Shown here: in pieces, positions 8,445-16,770 of the stretch
Layout: every line of letters starts with the position of its first letter
Position numbering within the stretch: the first letter of the stretch is position 1
Source: an uncultured bacterium
GTDB lineage: Bacteria > Bacillota > Clostridia > Lachnospirales > Lachnospiraceae
DNA length: 64,000 nt
NCBI GenBank assembly: GCA_945949875.1
Contig: CAMFGH010000001.1
Location: forward strand, 41,719 to 105,718
Direction: 5' to 3'
The notes under the pieces: model-generated
Told to the model about the DNA's origin: nothing
The model's database searches: none
Seen by the model: only the letters and a program-made list of their open reading frames with translations
Translations under genes and position numbers: made by a program

Positions 8445-11066
8445 CTAAAATCTCTTTCCCAGTTGTTCCTTTATACCCCGAACTATCTGAATAGAAAATG
8501 TAGGAATACATGCCAGTAGCACAATCCATCCCAGCTTAGCCACACTCAATGTTTCCACCATAAATAATCCATGCATAAATGGCACAAGCAAAACAAAAGC
8601 CAGCAGGAATGCACCTGTTCCAAAAGCTGCTATACTCCATTTATTGCTGGTTAACTTTATCCGGAAAAGAGAAAACTCACTTCGGCATGTAAATCCATGA
8701 AACAGCCTTGCTAAAGTCAGTGTTGCAAACGCCATGGTACTGGCCGTACCGGGCCCGGCTTCTGATCCGATGTAATATGCAGTCTGAGTAACCGCAGCGA
8801 TGAACAGACCGTACCCCAGTAATCGTCCCAAAAATTCCTTTGTAAGCATTCCCTTATGAGGATCTCTGGGTTTATTCTTCAAAAGCAGCTTATCCGATGG
8901 CTCCATACCGATTGCCAAAGCCGGCAGGGAATCGGTGAGCAAATTTATGAACAGAAGATGCACCGGTTCAAACGGAGTATCAAGGGCCATAAACGAGCAA
9001 AACAGAACCACAAAAATAGCAGCCATATTTCCGGAAAGCAGAAATTGAATTGCATTCATGATATTTCGATAAACATTTCGGCCATTTAAAACCGCTTTGA
9101 TGATCGTGGCAAAATTGTCATCGGCTAGGATCATTGCAGAAGCATCCTTGGAAACCTCGGTTCCTGATATTCCCATTGCCACACCGATATCTGCCTTCTT
9201 TAATGCCGGTGCATCATTCACCCCATCTCCTGTCATTGCAACGATATTCCCTTTTCTCTGCCATGCATTTACGATACGGATTTTATTTTCCGGTGACACT
9301 CTGGCATATACCGAGATTTTTTCGAGTACCCCGTCTAATTCTTCCTCCGACATTTTGTCCAGTTCCTGGCCGGTAACCGCCATATCCTGATCCTGAAAAA
9401 TACCAATCTGTTTTGCAATGGCAGTTGCAGTCACTTTATGGTCTCCGGTGATCATAACCGGTTTAATCCCTGCCTTTATAGCGTCTGACACAGCTTCCAT
9501 AGACTCTTCTCTTGGTGGATCCATCATGGAAACTAAGCCTATAAAGGTATAACCATATTCCTTTTCCATCGATAAAGTATCTTCTTCTTTACACTCTTTA
9601 TACGCAAATGCCAGCACACGTAAGCCATTTTCTGAAAAAGTCTGGTTCTGTTTTACTATTTTTTCCTTATCCTCTTCAGTAATCTGCCTGACCCCTTCGC
9701 CGGTGGCTATCTTCTCAATTCTGTCCAATAAAACATCCACAGCACCTTTGGTAAATACAGTTGGAACTCCATGGATCCGGTACTTTGTACTCATGAGTTT
9801 TCTATCAGAATCAAAGGGTATCTCCTCCATACGCGGCATCATGCTTCTGATGTCTTCTGTCGTTACTCCTGCTTCCATAAGACCTGCTTTTTCTGCCATA
9901 TTTAACAAACAGGTCTCTGTCGGATCGCCGATGTCTTTCCCATTACAGATCGAGGAATCATTATTTAAAACAGCACTGTACAGGAAATACCGGTGCAGAC
10001 TGAATGTCAAATCCAGTTTCTCCGGCGGCATACAGTTATCATCTATATAAATTTCTTTTACTGTCATCCTGTTCTGTGTCAGCGTTCCTGTCTTATCTGA
10101 ACAAATTACGGATACGCAGCCCAGGCTCTCGACCGCTTTTAAATCCTTGATGATCGCATTGTCTGCTGCCATCTTTCTTGTTCCCATTGCCTGTACGATG
10201 GTGACAATGGAGCCAAGGGCTTCCGGAATGGCAGCAACCGCTAAGGCAACCGCGAACATCAAAGAATCCAAAACCGGTTCCTGCTGCCGGATTCTGAGGC
10301 AGAATACCATTACACTGATGATCATAATGTCCATCGCCAGTTTCTTACTGAAATCATCCAGGCTCACCTGCAAAGGCGTTTTTTTCTCCTTGGTATCATT
10401 CATAAGCGCTGCAATTTTACCCATCTCGGTATTCATTCCTGTAGCAGTTACCAGTGCACTGGCTCTGCCATAGGTTACCAGGCTTCCGGAAAAGATCATA
10501 TTGTGCCGATCTCCCAGAGCTGCTTCCTTTGTGATTTCTCCCTCTTTTTTATCAACATTCGTTGATTCCCCGGTTAATGCACTTTCATTTACCTGCAGAG
10601 AATGGTTCTCAAGGATCCGTCCATCTGCAGCAATCAGGTCTCCGGCTTCCAGCAGCAGCACATCCCCGGGAACGATTTCCCTTGAAGGTACTTCTTTTTT
10701 TATTCCATCTCTTAAGACCTTTGCCTTGGGAGCAGATAATTCTTTTAAAGAATCCAGAGATTTTTCTGCCTTGACGTACTGAACCGTTCCAAGAACCGCA
10801 TTTAAAATAAGGACTGTAAAAATAACGATGATACTCTCTGCATTTCCCGACAGCATAGAAATAATTGCCGCCACAATGAGAATCATAACCAGTAAATCTG
10901 CAAATTGCTCCAAAAATACTCTTAATACACTTTTTTTCCCTTTCTCTTCTAAGACATTCTCTCCGTATTTTTGTAATAAAGCCTTTGCTTCCTCTTCGGT
11001 ATGTCCTAAAGGACTTCCATAGATTTCAAATAATTCCTGTTTCGTCTGTTGATAAACTTCTTTCAT
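8445..11066 (-). CDS. P-type cation-transporting ATPase (Ca2+/Mn2+ type, P2A)
   Basis: 873 residues with the full P-type layout: actuator TGES, phosphorylation site CSDKTGTLTQN, ATP-binding domain, hinge MTGDGVNDAPALKKADIG and ten predicted membrane helices with the AAIPEAL metal site in helix 4. Annotation by similarity would be calcium-translocating ATPase, but the manganese-riboswitch leader points to Mn2+ export. The start is the ATG at 11066 with AAAGGAGAA upstream. The longer open frame back to 11213 runs through the riboswitch and is not coding. The next gene (Na/Pi cotransporter-like) follows after 12 bases. Confidence 0.92.
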   Translation of the reverse strand: MKEVYQQTKQELFEIYGSPLGHTEEEAKALLQKYGENVLEEKGKKSVLRVFLEQFADLLVMILIVAAIISMLSGNAESIIVIFTVLILNAVLGTVQYVKAEKSLDSLKELSAPKAKVLRDGIKKEVPSREIVPGDVLLLEAGDLIAADGRILENHSLQVNESALTGESTNVDKKEGEITKEAALGDRHNMIFSGSLVTYGRASALVTATGMNTEMGKIAALMNDTKEKKTPLQVSLDDFSKKLAMDIMIISVMVFCLRIRQQEPVLDSLMFAVALAVAAIPEALGSIVTIVQAMGTRKMAADNAIIKDLKAVESLGCVSVICSDKTGTLTQNRMTVKEIYIDDNCMPPEKLDLTFSLHRYFLYSAVLNNDSSICNGKDIGDPTETCLLNMAEKAGLMEAGVTTEDIRSMMPRMEEIPFDSDRKLMSTKYRIHGVPTVFTKGAVDVLLDRIEKIATGEGVRQITEEDKEKIVKQNQTFSENGLRVLAFAYKECKEEDTLSMEKEYGYTFIGLVSMMDPPREESMEAVSDAIKAGIKPVMITGDHKVTATAIAKQIGIFQDQDMAVTGQELDKMSEEELDGVLEKISVYARVSPENKIRIVNAWQRKGNIVAMTGDGVNDAPALKKADIGVAMGISGTEVSKDASAMILADDNFATIIKAVLNGRNVYRNIMNAIQFLLSGNMAAIFVVLFCSFMALDTPFEPVHLLFINLLTDSLPALAIGMEPSDKLLLKNKPRDPHKGMLTKEFLGRLLGYGLFIAAVTQTAYYIGSEAGPGTASTMAFATLTLARLFHGFTCRSEFSLFRIKLTSNKWSIAAFGTGAFLLAFVLLVPFMHGLFMVETLSVAKLGWIVLLACIPTFSIQIVRGIKEQLGKRF

Positions 11067-11092
11067 ACTTTTTCTCCTTTCCGAATTGTGTA

Positions 11093-11140
11093 CAAAAGAA
11101 AAAGACCTTTTGTGCACAATAAATGTACACAAAAAGTCTT
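11093..11140 (-). terminator. Riboswitch-controlled terminator ahead of the cation ATPase
   Basis: On the minus strand a 16-base arm at 11140-11125 pairs with 11117-11102 (14 Watson-Crick and two G-U pairs) around an AU-rich loop, and the run TTTTTCTTTT follows. It lies between the aptamer and the ribosome site, so it is likely the expression platform: formed when metal is low, broken when metal is bound. Confidence 0.75.
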
Positions 11141-11228
11141 GTTTAACAACTGTCACCTGGTCCCCGGTCTCAAAAGACGTCCTGACGAAAACCAGAACAT
11201 GCATGGCATGCAACTACTCCCTTTTTGC
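11141..11228 (-). ncRNA. Probable yybP-ykoY (Mn2+) riboswitch aptamer
   Basis: On the minus strand the leader has the two most conserved blocks of this class in the right order: AAAAAGGGAGTAG (about 11226-11214) and GAGACC about 50 bases later, with a short hairpin (GCATGCCATGCATG) and GTCAGGACGTC between. The class switches on Mn2+ efflux genes and is often found before P-type ATPases such as L. lactis YoaB. The spacing is at the short end of the class, so a covariance search is needed for certainty. Confidence 0.72.
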
Positions 11229-11332
11229 TGATATCAGTTTATCATATGCATTTTCAGGAGTCAACGATACTTAGGTCTTAAGTTTCCGCTGTTTTCTACA
11301 GAAAATTATATTTTTATAACATTCTTTATTAT

Positions 11333-12445
11333 ATGATTTTCCAAAGAAAACGCGTTGTGCTGAAAGGCGTACGTACGTTAGGACAGTATTTGATCCTTGC
11401 AGTCTCACTAATTGGTTCCTGTATTTTAGCCAAACTGGTATATCAGAAAAAGCCGACTTCCACTCTGATCCGATACATTCTGGCTGTAGGATTTCTGGTG
11501 TTTTATTCGTATCTGATGTTTATCACATCTGTGAATCTGGCATTCTGTTATATCCTGGTGGCATATATTGTTTTGATTGTGTATGTAGACATTAAATTTT
11601 CCGTTATGATCGGGGCATATGGTTTCCTGTTAAATATTGCTTTGATGGCAAAGCGTCTGATGACAACAGGGCTGACTGATGCACACCACCCTGGATGTAG
11701 CCGACAGCATCATGAAAAATATTGAGGAAGCCATCGCAGAAACAAATGAACTGAAAAATGCCATCGGTGCTACGCAGCATTCTATGAAAGATATGACCGG
11801 TGGCGCAAATGATGCAGTGCAGGCCATCATGGAGCAGCAGCAAAGTACCAATGAAATCGATGATTATATCAAGGACGTATCCGTATCTACTGAGCAGATT
11901 GCCGGAGAGCTGATGAATGCGGAAAGTAATCTGGATGCCGGACAGGAAGTAATGAACGAGCTGCTTGAACAGGTAAAAGTATCCGAATCTTCCGGCAATG
12001 TGGTTGCCAATGAAATGAGCGGCTTGAAGGAAAACGCCAGACTGATGCAGAATATCGTAGAACTGATCATCAATGTGGCAGATCAGACTTCTCTTCTGGC
12101 ACTGAATGCCAGCATCGAAGCAGCCAGAGCAGGAGAAACAGGAAGAGGTTTTGCAGTAGTAGCCAGCGAAATCTCAGGTTTGGCTGCCCAGACCAACAGT
12201 GCAACCGGGCGATTTCCAAACAGGCCGAGCAATTGCAGCAGGTAGTGCAGGCTGTGGAAAATGCCAACAAACAGGTAGTGGAAAATATCAGTAATGTGTC
12301 TGCTGTAACAGAAGAAGTAACTGCAAGTGCAAATGAAACTCTGAGTAACTGTAACCGGAATCTGAAAAGCATTGAAAGAGTAACAGAAATTATGGATACC
12401 CTTGGTCAAGATGCCCAGAAATTACATCAGGCAGAAGCAATATAA
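11333..12445 (+). pseudogene. Decayed methyl-accepting chemotaxis protein
   Basis: Three pieces of one receptor lie in order but in different frames. Piece one (11333 to about 11680) has four or five membrane helices. Piece two (from about 11679) holds the linker and tip [20 protein letters not shown]. Piece three (12233-12445) is the C-terminal helix. At about 12207 a single lost base explains the last shift: read one base over, the frame goes straight on as [13 protein letters not shown]. At the first junction a helix and linker of roughly 100 residues seem lost as well as the frame. A terminator follows. Confidence 0.85.
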
Positions 12446-12496
12446 TCTTCTCTGCCGATTTGTCTGTTGATCTTTATGTCGTATACCTTTTCAATA

Positions 12497-12546
12497 AAAA
12501 TACGCAGGCAGCCTCCCTTGTCCGGGTGGTTGTCTTCGTATTTTTT
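12497..12546 (+). terminator. Terminator after the chemoreceptor remnant
   Basis: AAATACG (12498-12504) pairs with CGTATTT (12537-12543), with further imperfect pairing inward, and a run of six T follows. It points along the plus strand, towards the convergent RlmD-like gene. Confidence 0.65.
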
Positions 12547-12560
12547 CATTCATTTATTTC

Positions 12561-14069
12561 CTACGTTCTTTGCAATAAGATTACAACTTCTACATGACTG
12601 CTGTGGCAGAACTGATCGCAGGCTCTCACCTTTTTCAGTTCATACCCTCCATCACATAAAATGCGTAAGTCTCTGGCCAACGTTGCGCTGTCGCAGCTCA
12701 CATATACGACTTTCTTTGGTGCCATTTTCAAAATCGTATTCAGACACATCTCATCGCAGCCTTTTCGTGGCGGATCTACTACGATCACATCTGCATAGAC
12801 CCCATTTTTTTCGTATTCTGCAGGCAGCACCTCTTCCGCTTTTCCCACAAAAAATTCCGCATTCTCTATCTGATTTTCCCTGGCATTTTTTCGGGCATCC
12901 AGAATAGCCTGCTCTATGACTTCTACCCCATATACTTTTTTCGCCCGCTTTGCCAGAAACAGGGAAATCGTTCCGATTCCACAATACAGATCCCAAACCG
13001 TTTCTTCTCCGGTAAGCCCCGCATAGGCAAGTGCAGTAGAATACAGCTTTTCTGTCTGTACCGGATTCACCTGATAGAAACTTCTGGCAGATATGGCATA
13101 GGTGACTTCGGTATCCGTTGGATAAAAATCATTTCCTCTTACTTCCAATAAGTGAATCGTATCCTTTATGGTATCTTCTCCCCAGATGAGTTCTGTTACG
13201 TCCCCCATGATCACATTGGTGTTTTCCCAATTATAATTAAGTGACACACTTGTCATTCCTGGTATTTTTTCCAATACCTCCGATAGTTTTTCCCAGGCCG
13301 GAAGCCTGTTCATTTTCTCCTGTACCGGAAGCCCATTCTTTTTCTTCCGGGATGGAAGGCCGCTTTTCTCGCACAAGCCAATCCCTTTTTTCTGTTCCGG
13401 CCTGGCATTTACCACCAGGCATACCATGATCTGTCCACTGGTAAATCCCTTACGAATCAGCACATGGCGAATCAGACCCTTTCCGGTTTTTTCATTATAT
13501 GCTGTCACACCGTTCTCTCTCATATAAGAAAGAATGCTTTCCAATATTTCTTTATTTTCTGTGACTCCTAAAAGGCAGTCCGTATTGGCGATAATGGAAT
13601 GAGTCCGGCCTGCATAAAACCCGGTAATCAGTTCTCCTTCTTTGGAATACCCCACCGGATACTGAGCTTTGTTCCGGTATCTCCATGGCTCCTCCATCCC
13701 GATAATGGGTTCCATGATCCGGTCCAGCAATCCCTCTTCAAATCCACCGATACGCATCAGGTTGTTCTTTACTTTCTGCTGTTTAAAGGCGAGCTGTTTT
13801 TCATAAGATAGAGCCTGTATCTGACAGCCTCCGCACTGTCTGTGAAAAGGACAGGGCGGATCGGTGCGGTCCGGAGACGGTTCCAGTATTTTTTCCAATC
13901 TGGCAAAAGCGTAATTCTTTTTCGCTTTTACTATTTTCACTTCCACCAAATCTCCCGGAACAGCATCCTTTACAAAAAGAGGAAAGCCATCGATTTTCCC
14001 GATGCCTTCCCCGTCTGCTCCGATATCTTCTATCTCAATTGTAACCATCTGATTTTTCTGATAACTCAT
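12561..14069 (-). CDS. rlmD: 23S rRNA (uracil-5-)-methyltransferase, RlmD/RlmCD type
   Basis: 502 residues. N-terminal TRAM domain (about 1-65), iron-sulphur cysteines (CPFHRQCGGC), then a SAM-dependent methyltransferase domain with DLYCGIGTISLF, VVDPPRKGCD and the catalytic Cys in VYVSCDSATLARD. It methylates U1939-type positions in 23S rRNA; Gram-positive relatives may modify two sites. A low-complexity insert of three nine-residue repeats sits near residue 240. Start is the ATG at 14069 with GGGGA upstream. A GTG at 14087 lacks a ribosome site. It lies 21 bases downstream of yhaM. Confidence 0.9.
   Translation of the reverse strand: MSYQKNQMVTIEIEDIGADGEGIGKIDGFPLFVKDAVPGDLVEVKIVKAKKNYAFARLEKILEPSPDRTDPPCPFHRQCGGCQIQALSYEKQLAFKQQKVKNNLMRIGGFEEGLLDRIMEPIIGMEEPWRYRNKAQYPVGYSKEGELITGFYAGRTHSIIANTDCLLGVTENKEILESILSYMRENGVTAYNEKTGKGLIRHVLIRKGFTSGQIMVCLVVNARPEQKKGIGLCEKSGLPSRKKKNGLPVQEKMNRLPAWEKLSEVLEKIPGMTSVSLNYNWENTNVIMGDVTELIWGEDTIKDTIHLLEVRGNDFYPTDTEVTYAISARSFYQVNPVQTEKLYSTALAYAGLTGEETVWDLYCGIGTISLFLAKRAKKVYGVEVIEQAILDARKNARENQIENAEFFVGKAEEVLPAEYEKNGVYADVIVVDPPRKGCDEMCLNTILKMAPKKVVYVSCDSATLARDLRILCDGGYELKKVRACDQFCHSSHVEVVILLQRT
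13287..13372 (-). repeat. Three 26-27-base tandem repeats inside the RlmD-like gene
   Basis: Units run at about 13287, 13313 and 13340. They encode the nine-residue pattern EKSGLPSRK / KKNGLPVQ / EKMNRLPAW. The insert keeps the frame and lies between the Fe-S region and the catalytic domain. Confidence 0.65.
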
Positions 14070-14090
14070 GCCATTTTCCCCGTACACAAA

Positions 14091-15035
14091 TTATTCCATC
14101 TGAGTTGAAATAATATTGGATTCCAGCAAACGATTATATCCCAGCCAGCCTTTTTCTGTGGTTCCTTCCAGAATCTCTGTGAAGGTTTCCATCTTTGCAT
14201 CGGTATTGTCTGCAAAATTAAGTGCCACTGCTTCCATAATCGCCGGCTTCTTGGGCGAGCCAAATTCCAGTTCTCCATGATGGGAAAGAATACAATGCTT
14301 TAATTCGTTTGCCAGTTTCAACGGGAATCCTTTTATCTGGTTAATCTTTTCCCCAACCATCTCTGAGCCCATAACGATATGTCCCAGAAAATTTCCCTCA
14401 TCGGTATAATCATTTAACGGGAAAGCGGAAAGTTCCTTTACTTTCCCGATATCATGGCATAACGCGGCTGCAATCAGCAGGTCCTTATGTAATTTCGGAT
14501 ATCTGGTACAATAAAACTCACAGAGCTTTGTTACACTCAGCGTATGCTCTACCAGACCTCCGATGAATCCGTGATGAACGCTTTTTGCCGCTGAGGACAT
14601 TTTAAATTTCTTCTGAAAATCAGCATCTTCCAGAAAGATCATTTCACAAAGTCTTTTCAAATAAGGATTTTCCATATTTTTAATATAACCTGTGATTTCC
14701 CCAAACATTTCTTCCACATTATATCTGCTGACCGGCAGATAATTGGCCGGATCATATTCTCCCGGCTGGGCATAACGGGTTCTCTTGATGTTCACCTGAA
14801 GAGTTCCCTGAAAACTGGTCACATCCCCATATACTTCTACATAATCCATCGCTTCAAATTCTGCAATCCCGGCACTGTTGGGATCCCAGATTTTTGCATC
14901 AATGGTTCCGGTTTTATCCTGTAAAATAACATTATCATATGCTTTTCCGTTCTTTGTAACTGCAGATGATTTCTGTTTACAAAGATAAATATCAAATACT
15001 CTGTCCCCGTCATGGTAATCTTTTATATATTTCAT
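14091..15035 (-). CDS. yhaM: 3'-5' exoribonuclease YhaM family (OB fold + HD domain)
   Basis: 314 residues, the usual length. Residues ~1-95 form an OB-fold nucleic-acid-binding domain (ILQDKTGTIDAKIWD). Residues ~150-290 form an HD phosphohydrolase domain with HHGFIGGLVEHTLSV, CHDIGK and ILSHHGELEFG. B. subtilis YhaM trims RNA and single-stranded DNA 3' ends with Mn2+. It is followed at 21 bases by the rRNA methyltransferase, so the two RNA genes form one unit. Confidence 0.92.
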   Translation of the reverse strand: MKYIKDYHDGDRVFDIYLCKQKSSAVTKNGKAYDNVILQDKTGTIDAKIWDPNSAGIAEFEAMDYVEVYGDVTSFQGTLQVNIKRTRYAQPGEYDPANYLPVSRYNVEEMFGEITGYIKNMENPYLKRLCEMIFLEDADFQKKFKMSSAAKSVHHGFIGGLVEHTLSVTKLCEFYCTRYPKLHKDLLIAAALCHDIGKVKELSAFPLNDYTDEGNFLGHIVMGSEMVGEKINQIKGFPLKLANELKHCILSHHGELEFGSPKKPAIMEAVALNFADNTDAKMETFTEILEGTTEKGWLGYNRLLESNIISTQME

Positions 15036-15123
15036 ATGCTCAAATCCTCGTTTCTTTTTGATGTTCTAACTCTATATTCTGTAAGGCTGTTGCTGTCACG
15101 GATTTTCTATTGGAAATCTCCTG

Positions 15124-16611
15124 TTATGGTTGTTCCCCCACGATGACTTCCAGCTGCATCTCCTGATACTGATCCTGCCCCTGTCTTGCAATGGTAAGTG
15201 TCAGAACCTGATCTTTCTTTGTTTTATTCAAAAAACTTACCAGTTCTCCGAATGTTACCACCTCTGTATGATCTACTTTTACGATAATATCACCGCTTTG
15301 TATCCCTGCTTTCATCGCCGGGGAATCAATCTCGATTCCGGTAATATAAGCTCCATATGGAATATCAAATTCGCTTCGGATATCATTATTGATCTCTGCT
15401 CCATGTAGTCCCAGATAAGTCATGGAATCACCGTTTGACATTTTTTCAATGGTTTTCTTCAGTTCCGAAATACCGATTGCACAAATCTGGTTAGTCACAT
15501 TTTCTGAAACATATTTATCATATATGATTCCTACTACCTGGCCGGTCAGATTCACTAATACTCCGCTTCCGTTTTTGCTTCCCGCAATATCTGTGGTCAT
15601 GATCTTATAGTTGGAATCCGTCAGACCAAGTGCTGTTCCCTCTGAAGTAACGGTCCCATAACATACCGAATTAGCAATTCCGATGGGTGCACCTACTGCG
15701 ATTACAGGTCTCCCCGTTAAAGGAGCTGCAAGGGAACTTCCCAGAGTAGCATAGGTGATGGTATTTAATGTACTATCTGACAGATTTAAAAATGGTACTG
15801 CCAGAATTCCGAATCCTGTCATTTTATCCATTTCCTTTATGGTCGCGTCCTTATTTGCCCCGTCACAAAAGGCCACAGAGATGCTATCTGCATCCAGAAG
15901 TTTTTCACATTTCGCCAGGATCAGTAATTCTTTTCCATTATCCGCAACGATTACGCCGGAAGTGGTTCCTTCATTCTGTAACGTATCATTGATCCAATTT
16001 GTATCTGAAGATACTGCAGTAACCGTTACCATGGACGTCTGGATTTCCTTTGTCAGAGCAGACATTTCTTCAAATAATCCATAATAGCTTTCTATCGATA
16101 ATGGCTTCTGGGCATCCTCCGGTATAGCCTCTGGTTCAGGTAGTGGCTGATCCCCCTGTAAAGAGCCATTTAGCTGCAGATTCTCTCCCTTTTGTCCGGA
16201 GATCTCCAATTCACTATCGTCGATTGCCATATCCTCCGGCAGAACCTCTTCCTCTTCTGTAGGAAATGTTACAACCTGGGGCTTCTCCTCCGGATATAAC
16301 ATTTTGCTGATCACCGGCTCCAACAGCAGGAATGTAATGCACGCAACAATACCAAAAACAACTGCCAGGGAAACGGTAATGATGGTTCTACGCAGTAGTT
16401 TTTTTCTGTTAACAGGGCGTTCTTTCATCTTTTCCTGCATAAAGTGAATCGCATCAGACCGTTCCATATCCAGGTTTCCCTGCTCCTCCACCTGCTTTTT
16501 CCCTGTATTCTGCTTCATTTCCATATTCTGTTTTTTTTCTGTATTCCAATTCTTTTCTATATTCCGACCTTTTTCTATATTCTGCTTTTTTTCTTCCTGA
16601 TCTGACATCAT
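15124..16611 (-). CDS. HtrA-like membrane protein with PDZ domain and lost catalytic residues
   Basis: 495 residues: a hydrophilic repeat-rich N-terminus (1-70), one membrane helix (about 73-95), an acidic linker, a trypsin-fold domain (about 165-390) and a C-terminal PDZ domain (YITGIEIDSPAMKAGIQSGD). The order is that of HtrA/DegP. The catalytic sites do not fit: where NNHV is expected the sequence reads ILAKCEK, the DLAVL aspartate site reads GFGILAV, and GNSGGPL reads KNGSGVL. It is probably a non-proteolytic scaffold or sensor outside the membrane. No neighbour shares a clear role; yhaM lies 88 bases downstream. Confidence 0.8.
   Translation of the reverse strand: MMSDQEEKKQNIEKGRNIEKNWNTEKKQNMEMKQNTGKKQVEEQGNLDMERSDAIHFMQEKMKERPVNRKKLLRRTIITVSLAVVFGIVACITFLLLEPVISKMLYPEEKPQVVTFPTEEEEVLPEDMAIDDSELEISGQKGENLQLNGSLQGDQPLPEPEAIPEDAQKPLSIESYYGLFEEMSALTKEIQTSMVTVTAVSSDTNWINDTLQNEGTTSGVIVADNGKELLILAKCEKLLDADSISVAFCDGANKDATIKEMDKMTGFGILAVPFLNLSDSTLNTITYATLGSSLAAPLTGRPVIAVGAPIGIANSVCYGTVTSEGTALGLTDSNYKIMTTDIAGSKNGSGVLVNLTGQVVGIIYDKYVSENVTNQICAIGISELKKTIEKMSNGDSMTYLGLHGAEINNDIRSEFDIPYGAYITGIEIDSPAMKAGIQSGDIIVKVDHTEVVTFGELVSFLNKTKKDQVLTLTIARQGQDQYQEMQLEVIVGEQP
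16491..16584 (-). repeat. 18-base tandem repeats in the HtrA-like gene
   Basis: About five units close to CAGAATATAGAAAAA, each 18 bases, encode repeats such as NIEKGR, NIEKNW, NTEKKQ and NMEMKQ (residues ~10-40). This cytoplasmic tail is probably disordered. Confidence 0.7.
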
Positions 16612-16770
16612 AATCCCCGTTTCCAGCTTTCTTTCTATAAAAATGATTTCGAAACCATTTTCATTCCTATTCAGTATAGTCGATTCTAAAGATAGTTGTA
16701 AAGAATTTCGTTCAAATGCGCATCGGGATATGATAATATAAGAATAGTTTCCCGGAGGTAAATAAGAAAT

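Noticed and set aside
11067..11213. 49-residue N-terminal extension of the cation ATPase
   Set aside because: It overlaps the riboswitch and terminator, matches no family member, and the good ribosome site is at 11066.
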